Source: Bacteroidota bacterium (lineage in GTDB: Bacteria > Bacteroidota > Bacteroidia > Flavobacteriales > Flavobacteriaceae). From it: a DNA stretch of 5,738 bases. The translations under genes and the position numbers were made by a program. The notes under the pieces were generated by a model that saw nothing but the letters and a program-made list of their open reading frames with translations, did no database searches and was not told where the DNA came from. Location of the stretch: the NCBI GenBank assembly GCA_023457535.1, contig JAEWLN010000026.1, positions 1 to 5,738 on the forward strand, written 5' to 3'. Below are positions 1 to 5,683 of this stretch, in pieces (the first letter of the stretch is position 1; every line of letters begins with the position of its first letter).

Positions 1-291
1 CCATTGGTCCATCAAAGCGGCATCTGTATCGCCAAATTGCGCGACAAAATCCGGGACGACGCGGTAAAAAATGCCGTTGTCAAAATAGTGGTTTTTGACG
101 AGTTGGTAGAATCGGTCCGCAGCCTTGGGCGACCAGTGGCGATGAACCTCGATCTCAAATTCGCCTTTGGTCGTTTCGAACCGCGCGGTAAATGTCTGCG
201 GCGCCTGCTCATTGGTCCAGGCCGGATCGAAACCCGACTGCCTGCAACCGGTTAAGAGCAGGGCCAGTGCGAAAAAAGCGGCATATTTCAT
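1..291 (-). CDS. Cyclophilin-type peptidyl-prolyl cis-trans isomerase, lipoprotein (partial, 3' end missing)
   Basis: The frame is open from ATG (289-291) to the left edge, giving 97 codons with no stop. Residues 1-16 form a lipoprotein signal: a Lys near the start, a hydrophobic stretch and the lipobox LTGC, with Cys16 as the predicted lipidated residue. The mature part enters a cyclophilin fold at about residue 36: FETTKGEFEIEVH, then SPKAADRFYQLV, then FDNGIFYRVVPDFVAQFGD. Compared with human cyclophilin A the last block keeps the catalytic Arg (R77, matching R55), F82 (matching F60) and Q85 (matching Q63), so the visible part of the active site is intact. By family knowledge it catalyses Xaa-Pro isomerisation; the lipobox implies an envelope location, periplasmic or at the outer membrane. 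The start lies only about 20 bases after the rnpB U-tract, so it has little room for its own promoter. The C-terminal part is outside the window, so additional domains cannot be judged. Confidence 0.88.
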   Translation of the reverse strand, partial: MKYAAFFALALLLTGCRQSGFDPAWTNEQAPQTFTARFETTKGEFEIEVHRHWSPKAADRFYQLVKNHYFDNGIFYRVVPDFVAQFGDTDAALMDQW

Positions 292-311
292 GAATCGGAC
301 AACATCAGATT

Positions 312-319
312 AAAAAAAA
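312..319 (-). terminator. U8 tract at the 3' end of rnpB
   Basis: On the minus strand, eight consecutive T follow immediately after the 3' strand of helix P1 (320-326). A G+C-rich helix followed by a U-tract is the layout of an intrinsic terminator, but here the helix is the long-range P1 pairing, closed by the whole RNA, and not a local hairpin. The nearest local hairpin (345-361) is too far upstream to act directly. Termination or processing near 317-320 is inferred. Readthrough into the cyclophilin gene is possible. Confidence 0.5.
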
Positions 320-635
320 GCAGACCTGTAAGCCGGATTCTGTATTCCGAAGATTTCGGAACCCTTATCATTTATCTAGGCCGCAAGTTACCCGGCGGCT
401 CCATCTTTCTACCCTCCGGCAAGGGCGGGAAACCCTCTCCGATTGCTCGGTTGCCGGTATACTTGAAATTTCACCACATAGAGTTTACCTGATTTCACTA
501 CAGCCGAACTGTACATCCTTTCTGTTGCACTGGTCCTGACCGCGATTGCGGCCGACGGATGTTATCCGCTATGCTTCCCTGTGGTGTCCGGACTTTCCTC
601 TCTCCTTTTCAGGACAGCGATAAGGCGGTCTGCGC
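317..635 (-). ncRNA. rnpB: RNase P RNA, bacterial type A
   Basis: This is the catalytic RNA of RNase P, which removes 5' leaders from pre-tRNAs together with the RnpA protein. Read on the minus strand it contains conserved region I, GAGGAAAGUCCGGAC (586-600), and conserved region V, ACAGAAUCCGGCUUA (329-343), whose pairing forms the catalytic helix P4. The ends pair perfectly as helix P1: GCAGACC (627-633) with GGUCUGC (320-326). A block GGCCUAGAUAAAUGAU (367-382) closely matches the equivalent E. coli segment. The GGU that pairs with the tRNA CCA end is visible in a GGGUAG context (about 409-414). A 7-bp hairpin (345-361) sits where P18 is expected. The length of about 320 bases is reasonable for the class. 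Exact ends are inferred from P1, the promoter and the U-tract. The whole interval is noncoding. Confidence 0.96.
345..361 (-). other. P18-like hairpin inside rnpB
   Basis: A perfect inverted repeat, TTCCGAA / TTCGGAA, with a three-base loop lies just 5' of conserved region V in the RNA. Its position matches helix P18 of type A RNase P RNA. It should be read as part of the RNA fold and not as an independent regulatory site. Confidence 0.7.
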
Positions 636-637
636 GG

Positions 638-667
638 CAAAGATACTACATAATGCGTAAATTGTAA
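638..667 (-). promoter_or_regulatory. Bacteroidetes-type promoter of rnpB
   Basis: On the minus strand the sequence TATCTTTG (638-645) is an exact match to the Bacteroidetes -7 consensus TAnnTTTG. A weak -33 element, TTAC (664-667), lies 18 bases upstream; the consensus is TTG or TTTG. Transcription would start about four to six bases after the box, near 632-634, which is where helix P1 begins. The primary transcript may therefore need little or no 5' trimming. The match and spacing are seen in the sequence; the start site is inferred. Confidence 0.72.
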
Positions 668-718
668 CTTTCCGCCCGAATGTTATAATCCGCCGGCTGC
701 AGATTACGCGTAATTTTA
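662..718 (+). promoter_or_regulatory. Possible promoter region for the 748-2141 operon
   Basis: This lies in the divergent gap between rnpB and the plus-strand genes. Two weak candidates are visible. TTGTAA (662-667) and TATAAT (684-689) with a 16-base spacer resemble an E. coli sigma-70 promoter but fit the Bacteroidetes -7 box poorly. TAATTTTA (711-718) matches TAnnTTTG except for its last base, but has no convincing -33 element at the right distance. No choice can be made from sequence alone. The first candidate's upstream element overlaps the upstream element of the divergent rnpB promoter. Confidence 0.25.
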
Positions 719-747
719 AGTCATTCAAAAATCAAATACGCAGCACC

Positions 748-1050
748 ATGGAACGACAAATGTATCATTATGCCACTGTTTCAAAAGCATTGGAAGAGTT
801 GGCGCAAAAAGGGTTTACGACCGATTTTAACCGCGACGAACAACGCATCGTAGACCACCAGGACGATTTTGAGATCGTACATATATATAGGTATGAAGGC
901 GAAAGCGATCCCGGGGACGAAGCTACCGTTTATGGCATTCGGTCCAAATCCGGCGAAAAAGGCGTTTTCGTAGCCGGCGACCTCTCATTGGGCGAGGTCA
1001 GCGCCACCCAGGTATTACACGAACTCAGCATCAAAGGACGGGAAAACTGA
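748..1050 (+). CDS. Small conserved hypothetical protein of Bacteroidetes (96-100 aa)
   Basis: It encodes a short acidic soluble protein without signal peptide or membrane segment. The pattern YHYATVSKALEELAQKGFTTDF, then DFEIVHIYRYEG, then GDEATVYGIRS and GEKGVFVAGDLS resembles a family of roughly 100-residue proteins common in Bacteroidetes. Some relatives carry the database label phosphoribosylpyrophosphate synthetase, but at this length it cannot hold that enzyme fold and no PRPP-binding motif is visible, so that function should not be transferred. Two starts are possible: ATG 748 and ATG 760 (Met5). The family usually begins just before the Y-x-TVS motif, which favours 760, and a short GGAA lies upstream of it. 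The stop is 14 bases before the topoisomerase gene, which suggests co-transcription. The function is unknown. Confidence 0.82.
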   Translation: MERQMYHYATVSKALEELAQKGFTTDFNRDEQRIVDHQDDFEIVHIYRYEGESDPGDEATVYGIRSKSGEKGVFVAGDLSLGEVSATQVLHELSIKGREN

Positions 1051-1064
1051 TCCCATTCTGCAAT

Positions 1065-2141
1065 ATGTCAATGAACCGTTTACAGCAAAAACTAGAAAAA
1101 ATTGGCAGCGACCCTAAAATAGCCGCGAAATCCGTCGGACTTAGGTACGCTGTCAATGCTGGAAGCGGAATTTTCCGCAAAGGCACCAAGGACCGATTTT
1201 ATTATATCGACGACAACGGCCGGAAAATACGCGACAAAGACACGCTGGACCGCATCAAAAAGCTCGTCATCCCGCCCGCCTGGCAAAATGTCTGGATCTC
1301 GCCGTATGAGAACGGGCATTTGCAGGTGACCGGTCTCGATGCCAAAGGCCGGAAGCAATACCGCTACCATCCCAACTGGAACAAAATCCGCAACCAATCC
1401 AAATTTTACCGGTTACGGCGATTTGCACACGCATTGCCCAAAATACGCGCACAGGTAGATAAGGATTTGAACCGACCGGGAATGCCTTATGAAAAAGTAC
1501 TCGCGCTTGTGGTTAAACTGATCGAAATGACCAACATCCGCATCGGCAATGACGCTTATCAGAAATTGTACGGTTCGTTCGGGCTTACGACATTGCGCGA
1601 CAAACATGTGAAATTCGATCAATCGGCGGCGCATTTTGAATTTGTCGGCAAAAAAGGCGTGCGGCACAAAATAAGTCTTAACAGCCGCAAACTGGCCAGG
1701 CTCGTACGGCAATGCAAGGAAATTCCGGGTCAGGAATTGTTCCAGTATTACGACGATGACGGCGCGCACCGTTCGATCGGGTCAGCGGACGTCAACCATT
1801 ACCTGAAGGAAATCACGCAGGAAGATTTCACGGCCAAGGATTTCAGGTGTTGGGCCGGAAGCGTCACGGCATTGCACGAATTCCAGCAGGCCGAACCGCC
1901 GCAAACAGTCACTGAGGCCAGGCGCAAAATCGTCGAAGTGCTCGACGGGGTGTCGTCCAAACTCGGCAACACGCGTACGGTGTGCAAAAAATACTACGTC
2001 CATCCGACCGTCATCGCCGCGTATGAAAACGGCCGGATCTGGGATTACAAACTCGACGATAAAATCTCTGAGCTCAACCCCGAGGAAGAAGCGCTTGTGA
2101 ATTTGCTGGAGCATGAGAAGATTGCGCAGGTGGTGGTGTAA
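1065..2141 (+). CDS. DNA topoisomerase IB (eukaryote/poxvirus-like, bacterial form)
   Basis: This is a complete 358-residue type IB topoisomerase. The family nicks one DNA strand through a 3'-phosphotyrosyl link and relaxes positive and negative supercoils without ATP. An N-terminal DNA-binding region (about 25-110, with IPPAWQNVWISP and GRKQYRYHPNW) precedes the catalytic domain (about 115-330). The active-site set can be read off: R159 in TNIRIGND, K196 in FVGKKG, R261 in DFRCWAGS, N302 in LGNTR (the position that is His in vaccinia virus) and Tyr311 in KKYYVHP. Tyr311 is chosen over Tyr310 because the nucleophile directly precedes the V/I-x-P segment. The enzyme therefore looks active. The start may be ATG 1065 or ATG 1071; no strong ribosome binding site decides it. 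It is the second gene of a probable two-gene unit. By family knowledge it is an accessory relaxing enzyme, present in some bacteria only. Confidence 0.95.
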   Translation: MSMNRLQQKLEKIGSDPKIAAKSVGLRYAVNAGSGIFRKGTKDRFYYIDDNGRKIRDKDTLDRIKKLVIPPAWQNVWISPYENGHLQVTGLDAKGRKQYRYHPNWNKIRNQSKFYRLRRFAHALPKIRAQVDKDLNRPGMPYEKVLALVVKLIEMTNIRIGNDAYQKLYGSFGLTTLRDKHVKFDQSAAHFEFVGKKGVRHKISLNSRKLARLVRQCKEIPGQELFQYYDDDGAHRSIGSADVNHYLKEITQEDFTAKDFRCWAGSVTALHEFQQAEPPQTVTEARRKIVEVLDGVSSKLGNTRTVCKKYYVHPTVIAAYENGRIWDYKLDDKISELNPEEEALVNLLEHEKIAQVVV

Positions 2142-2232
2142 CTGGAACATGGTGCACATCGGACGTTTGCGTCAATCGCATATTGCTTGTTACCCCAGAA
2201 TGCGCCGGGCAACCGGACTTGTTGATATGTTT

Positions 2233-2273
2233 TGCCAAATTAACCGCCTGAGTATTTTTTAAAGCTGCCAAAT
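2233..2273 (+). repeat. Direct repeat TGCCAAAT upstream of dnaX
   Basis: The octamer TGCCAAAT occurs at 2233-2240 and 2266-2273, 33 bases apart from start to start, close to three turns of B-DNA. The second copy lies between the -33 and -7 regions of the predicted dnaX promoter. That would suit a protein binding site, but one such pair in a gap of this size can arise by chance. A third copy at 3387-3394 is inside the dnaX coding region and is probably incidental. Confidence 0.25.
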
Positions 2274-2285
2274 GCGCTATATTTG
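2255..2285 (+). promoter_or_regulatory. Bacteroidetes-type promoter of dnaX, almost no leader
   Basis: TATATTTG (2278-2285) matches the -7 consensus TAnnTTTG exactly. A T-rich block (2255-2260) lies at about the right distance for a degenerate -33 element. Transcription would begin near 2289-2291, only about 6-8 bases before the dnaX ATG at 2297. There is thus no room for a Shine-Dalgarno site in the leader. The box is seen; the start site and short leader are inferred. Confidence 0.58.
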
Positions 2286-2296
2286 CTGTTCGATTT

Positions 2297-3382
2297 ATGG
2301 AACAGTTCGTTGTATCAGCCCGCAAATACCGCCCGCAAACGTTTAAAGATGTTGTCGGGCAGCAGGCCATTACCAATACGTTGCTCAATGCGATCGAAAC
2401 CAATCACCTGGCGTCGGCGCTGTTGTTTACCGGCCCGCGCGGTGTGGGGAAGACCACTTGTGCGAGGATTCTTGCGCGCAAGATCAATCAACCCGGCTAT
2501 GACGACCCCAACGAGGATTTTACGTTCAACGTTTTTGAGCTCGATGCGGCGTCGAACAACTCTGTGGATGACATCCGTAACCTGATCGACCAGGTTCGGA
2601 TACCGCCGCAAACCGGTCAGTTCAAAGTGTACATCATTGACGAGGTCCACATGCTTTCGCAGGCTGCGTTCAATGCATTCCTTAAAACACTCGAAGAGCC
2701 GCCCAAACACGCGATCTTCATCCTGGCGACCACTGAAAAGCACAAAATTATTCCAACGATACTATCGCGCTGTCAGATTTTTGATTTCAAGCGCATTACC
2801 GTCAGGGATGCCAAAGAACACCTTGCCGAAGTGGCACGAAGCCAGGGCGTTGAATTTGAAGATGACGCACTGCACATCATCGCCCAGAAAGCCGATGGAG
2901 CCATGCGCGATGCGCTTTCTATTTTTGACCGCGTCGTATCTTATTGCGGTACCAACCTGACGCGCGCAGCGGTAACGGAAAACCTCAATGTACTGGATTA
3001 CGAAACCTATATTGCGGTGACCAACCTGATCCTGGAAAACAAAATCCCGGATTTGCTGATGGCCTTCAACGATATTTTGTCGCGCGGCTTTGACGCACAT
3101 CATTTTGTATCGGGCCTTGCGTCACATTTCAGGGACCTGCTGGTTTGCAAAACGCCTGCGACGCTCACGTTGCTCGAAGCGGGCGAACAGGCACAAAAAA
3201 TGTACTACGCGCAATCGCAAAAGGCCTCTCAGGAATTTTTGCTCAAAGGCATCGAGGTGGCCAACGATTGTGACCTTAAATACAAAGTCAGTCAAAACCA
3301 AAGACTGCTCGTCGAACTCTGCCTGATGCAACTGGCCTCCATCACCTACGATGGAGAAAAAAAAAAGTTGACGGATTTATAA
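2297..3382 (+). CDS. dnaX: DNA polymerase III subunit gamma (zero-frame product of dnaX); common N-terminal part of gamma and tau
   Basis: It encodes the AAA+ clamp-loader ATPase that loads the sliding clamp and organises the replisome. The 361-residue frame shows Walker A GPRGVGKT (46-53), Walker B IIDEVH (113-118), sensor 1 ATTE (144-147) and the arginine-finger motif SRC (157-159), followed by the lid domain (about 165-240) and the oligomerisation domain III (to about 350). The start is firm because the family begins with SARKYRPQTF. Unlike E. coli DnaX there is no four-cysteine zinc module between Walker A and Walker B; the stretch RKINQPGYDDPNEDFTF replaces it, as in Bacteroidetes relatives. 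The frame ends GEKKK-LTDL-stop right after a run of ten A. This product is shorter than a usual full DnaX, and the missing C-terminus continues in the -1 frame (3367-4017). It is therefore best read as gamma, with tau made by recoding. Confidence 0.95.
   Translation: MEQFVVSARKYRPQTFKDVVGQQAITNTLLNAIETNHLASALLFTGPRGVGKTTCARILARKINQPGYDDPNEDFTFNVFELDAASNNSVDDIRNLIDQVRIPPQTGQFKVYIIDEVHMLSQAAFNAFLKTLEEPPKHAIFILATTEKHKIIPTILSRCQIFDFKRITVRDAKEHLAEVARSQGVEFEDDALHIIAQKADGAMRDALSIFDRVVSYCGTNLTRAAVTENLNVLDYETYIAVTNLILENKIPDLLMAFNDILSRGFDAHHFVSGLASHFRDLLVCKTPATLTLLEAGEQAQKMYYAQSQKASQEFLLKGIEVANDCDLKYKVSQNQRLLVELCLMQLASITYDGEKKKLTDL
3357..3367 (+). other. dnaX: Recoding site: A10-G run with in-phase A AAA AAG slippery heptamer
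   Basis: Ten A (3357-3366) are followed by G. In frame zero the codons are GAA AAA AAA AAG, so 3361-3367 is A AAA AAG in the X XXY YYZ phase required for -1 tandem slippage. It is the same heptamer used by E. coli dnaX. After a -1 shift reading goes on as V-D-G-FIIPAKYF, the block seen in uninterrupted Bacteroidetes DnaX proteins. The A run is also long enough for RNA polymerase slippage, as described for Thermus dnaX; one extra A gives the same protein frame. A GGAG (3353-3356) lies four bases upstream of the heptamer, closer than the stimulatory site in E. coli, and it also simply encodes part of D-G-E. Confidence 0.72.
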
Positions 3383-4017
3383 TCCCTGCCAAATATTTCT
3401 ATGGTCGCGTTAAGGAGCTCGAAGTCGAATCGCCCGAGATCGTTGCCGTGCCTTTGCCAGACATTACACAATCCGCGGAGACGGCTGTGGAGATTACCGC
3501 TCCGGCATCGGGAGGACCGGTATTAAAATCCGTTCCCGTTGCCGCATCGGTATCAGAAACCAAAGTATCGGCATTTTCGCTGGCCAGTATCAAGGCCAAA
3601 CGCGAATTGCAGGAAGCCAACAAAAATTTTGTCCGTAAAGAAGAACAGCTTCCCACCGAGCCTTTTACCGAGATTGAAATGCTCGAGCAATGGTACAAGT
3701 ATGCGCAGCGGCTCGGCGATAAAGGACAAAAGATCATGGAATCGCTGTTGCTGATCAACGATCCGAAACTGCAGGGCACGCACATTGTACATGAACTTCC
3801 CAACGAAGGGTCCAAAATCGATTTTGAAAGCGAAAAAAACGAACTTCAGGGTTATCTGCGCGGCAAGCTGCACAACCACGACATTACGATCGAAGTGATT
3901 GTCAACGAAACGGTCGAGAATAAATTTGCGTTTACTTCTCAGGACAAATTCAACCGGTTGAACCAGATCAACCCGACACTCGAAGTGCTCAAGAAAACGT
4001 TCGACCTCGATATTTGA
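3367..4017 (+). CDS. dnaX: DNA polymerase III subunit tau, C-terminal part of dnaX in the -1 frame
   Basis: This frame carries the tau-specific region and has no start of its own in the expected place; a GTG at 3448 would drop the conserved beginning. Joined to the upstream frame at 3367 it gives a 573-residue tau, a normal size for the group. It begins with V-D-G-FIIPAKYF (tau 358-368), followed by a low-complexity linker rich in Pro, Ala, Val and Ser (about 385-420), a basic helical segment LASIKAKRELQEANKNFVRK, then a C-terminal domain with EMLEQWYKYAQRLGDKG, HELPNEGSKIDFE and QINPTLEVLKKTFDLDI. These match the Bacteroidetes DnaX C-terminus as I know it. By analogy with E. coli, the tau tail links the clamp loader to polymerase and helicase, but sequence similarity to the E. 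coli tail is not apparent. Codon use is like that of the upstream part, and the frame is well preserved, which argues against a decayed pseudogene. Confidence 0.85.
   Translation, partial: VDGFIIPAKYFYGRVKELEVESPEIVAVPLPDITQSAETAVEITAPASGGPVLKSVPVAASVSETKVSAFSLASIKAKRELQEANKNFVRKEEQLPTEPFTEIEMLEQWYKYAQRLGDKGQKIMESLLLINDPKLQGTHIVHELPNEGSKIDFESEKNELQGYLRGKLHNHDITIEVIVNETVENKFAFTSQDKFNRLNQINPTLEVLKKTFDLDI
3373..3385 (+). other. dnaX: Small hairpin five bases after the dnaX slippery heptamer
   Basis: GGATT (3373-3377) and AATCC (3381-3385) form a perfect 5-bp stem with a three-base loop. The spacer to the heptamer is five bases (3368-3372), inside the distance typical of stimulatory structures. 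The frame-zero stop TAA (3380-3382) overlaps its loop and 3' arm. The stem is small and A+U-rich in its upper part, so its effect may be weak. Confidence 0.35.
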
Positions 4018-4048
4018 TTTCTTGCTATCTTGCATCAAAATCCAGCGG

Positions 4049-5683
4049 ATGCACCACGAATTGTTATCGGTACTCGGATTGCTGTTTGCGGTCCTTTTGT
4101 TGGTGATGCTCGCCCAGCGCATCAAAGTCGCCTATCCTATCTTTCTGGTGATCGCGGGCCTGGCCATCGGGCTGATCCCGGGCACGCCGATCTTAAAACT
4201 TGACCCCGACCTGATTTTCCTGATCTTTCTTCCGCCGCTGCTCTACGAGGCGGCGTGGTACACCGCATGGAAGGAATTCTGGAAATGGAAACGCCCGATT
4301 GCGCTGCTCGCGTTCGGACTGGTGTTTTTTACCTCGACCATTGTGGCGTATGCCTCCATTGAAATCATTCCCGGATTTACGCTCGCGCTCGGATTTTTGC
4401 TGGGCGGGATTATCTCGCCCCCGGATGCCGTAGCCGCTGCAACTGTGCTCAAAGGCATGAAAGTCCCGCATCGGATCCTGACGATTCTGGAAGGTGAAAG
4501 CCTGGTCAATGACGCATCCTCGCTGATCGTGTTCCGGTTTGCCCTTGCTGCCATCCTGACCGGTACGTTTTCGCTCCAGCAGGCAGGCGGATCTTTTGTG
4601 GTCGTTACAGTAATGGGCATTGTAGTGGGGCTTGCCGGGGCGCACGTGATGTATGCCATTCATCGCTTTTTGCCCACTACTGCTTCGATCGATGCGGCGC
4701 TGACGGTCATGACTCCCTATTTACTGTTTCTGGCCGCCGAACAATTCCACTATTCAGGCGTCATGGCGGTGGTGAGCGGCGGATTGTTCATTTCCTGGCG
4801 ATCGCACGAAATTTTCCAGGACGGCGTCACGCGGCTCAACATGCTCGGGGTTTGGAACACGATGATTTTTGTGATGAACGCGCTCGTATTTATATTGATC
4901 GGGTTGTCTTTGCCCGATATTGTTGCCGGACTGGGCGCGTATTCCATTGCCGATGGCATCCGGTATGGCTTGCTGATCAGCGCGATTGTGATCGGTTTGC
5001 GGTTTTTATGGGTCTTTGCGGCCACGCATCTGCCGCGGATGCTCAGCGAATCGGGGCGGCGCGAAGCCAATCCGGGTTGGAAAGGACCACTTGTGATCAG
5101 CTGGGCCGGCATGCGCGGTGTGGTATCGCTTGCCACGGCGCTTTCCATTCCGATGCTGATGGCCGACGGCAGCGCATTTCCTTATCGGAACCTGATCATT
5201 TTCATCACTTTTGTCGTTATTTTCGTCACACTGGTATTGCAGGGACTGACCTTGCCACTGCTCATACGCCGGATCGACCTGCGCGAAATTGACGACACCC
5301 GGCCGCCCGACGAGCAAATGACCGGCATTACGTTACACATCAACAAGGCCGCGCTCGCGCATTTGGAAAAGCATTTTGTTTACGAATCAAAATCGAACGA
5401 ACTGATCGGACTGCTCAAAAAAGACCTTCAGCACGACATCCGCAATTTGTCCCAACGGCTCGAATCACTTGGGTGTGATGAATCGGAAAAGAATGAAATC
5501 CGGGTATACCGCAAAGTGCTGTCCGAGCTGTACAAGGTGCAACGCGAAGAATTGTTCCTGTTGCGGCAACAAAGCAGGTTCCACGATGAGCACATCCGCC
5601 GCGCCGAACTGCAACTCGACCTTCATCAAACCAAAATCGCCGAACACGATTGCGCTAAATTCGCCCGTAGTAAAGGGCTTTGA
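4049..5683 (+). CDS. Na+/H+ antiporter, CPA1 family (bacterial NhaP/YjcE-like)
   Basis: This inner-membrane cation/proton exchanger has 544 residues from ATG 4049, the usual size of the bacterial CPA1 group. About 12-13 hydrophobic segments cover residues 5-410. Family hallmarks are present: FLIFLPPLLYEAAW, GGIISPPDAVAAATVLKGM (D126), the ion-binding Asn-Asp pair in LEGESLVNDASSL (N154, D155) and the conserved arginine in SWAGMRGVVSLATALSIP (R356). A charged, helical cytoplasmic tail of about 130 residues (IDLREIDD to the end) follows. The Asn-Asp pair is typical of electroneutral CPA1 exchangers; whether Na+, Li+ or K+ is transported cannot be told. A TTG at 4022 in frame would add nine residues (MLSCIKIQR) and is less likely, because ATG 4049 directly precedes the first membrane segment. 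It starts 31 bases after dnaX and may be co-transcribed. Its end overlaps the convergent gene by 29 bases. Confidence 0.94.
   Translation: MHHELLSVLGLLFAVLLLVMLAQRIKVAYPIFLVIAGLAIGLIPGTPILKLDPDLIFLIFLPPLLYEAAWYTAWKEFWKWKRPIALLAFGLVFFTSTIVAYASIEIIPGFTLALGFLLGGIISPPDAVAAATVLKGMKVPHRILTILEGESLVNDASSLIVFRFALAAILTGTFSLQQAGGSFVVVTVMGIVVGLAGAHVMYAIHRFLPTTASIDAALTVMTPYLLFLAAEQFHYSGVMAVVSGGLFISWRSHEIFQDGVTRLNMLGVWNTMIFVMNALVFILIGLSLPDIVAGLGAYSIADGIRYGLLISAIVIGLRFLWVFAATHLPRMLSESGRREANPGWKGPLVISWAGMRGVVSLATALSIPMLMADGSAFPYRNLIIFITFVVIFVTLVLQGLTLPLLIRRIDLREIDDTRPPDEQMTGITLHINKAALAHLEKHFVYESKSNELIGLLKKDLQHDIRNLSQRLESLGCDESEKNEIRVYRKVLSELYKVQREELFLLRQQSRFHDEHIRRAELQLDLHQTKIAEHDCAKFARSKGL

Noticed and set aside
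4..255. Plus-strand open frame of 83 codons at the left end
   Set aside because: It is antisense to the cyclophilin lipoprotein, which has a lipobox and catalytic residues.
2205..2216. CCGG-GCAA-CCGG hairpin after the topoisomerase gene as an intrinsic terminator
   Set aside because: The stem is only four base pairs and no T-run follows it, so there is no basis to call a terminator.
2226..2234. TATGTTTTG as an alternative dnaX promoter box
   Set aside because: It has one T too many for TAnnTTTG and no -33 element at a usable distance; TATATTTG at 2278 fits better.
3448..4017. A separate gene starting at GTG 3448 downstream of dnaX
   Set aside because: The same frame encodes the conserved FIIPAKYF block upstream of 3448, directly abutting the A10 run, so this is the tau tail of dnaX and not an independent gene.
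2297..4017. dnaX as a decayed pseudogene
   Set aside because: All ATPase motifs are intact, the downstream frame is fully open and conserved, dnaX is essential, and the break sits exactly on a known type of recoding site.
4022..4048. TTG at 4022 as start of the antiporter
   Set aside because: It adds nine residues without family resemblance; ATG 4049 stands directly before the first membrane helix and is a better codon.
3553..4125. Minus-strand open frame of 190 codons opposite the dnaX tail and antiporter start
   Set aside because: It lies antisense to well-supported coding sequence and its translation shows no recognisable family; it is a shadow frame.
4193..4663. Minus-strand open frames of 138-156 codons opposite the antiporter
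   Set aside because: They are antisense to conserved membrane helices, with polar low-complexity translations typical of shadow frames.
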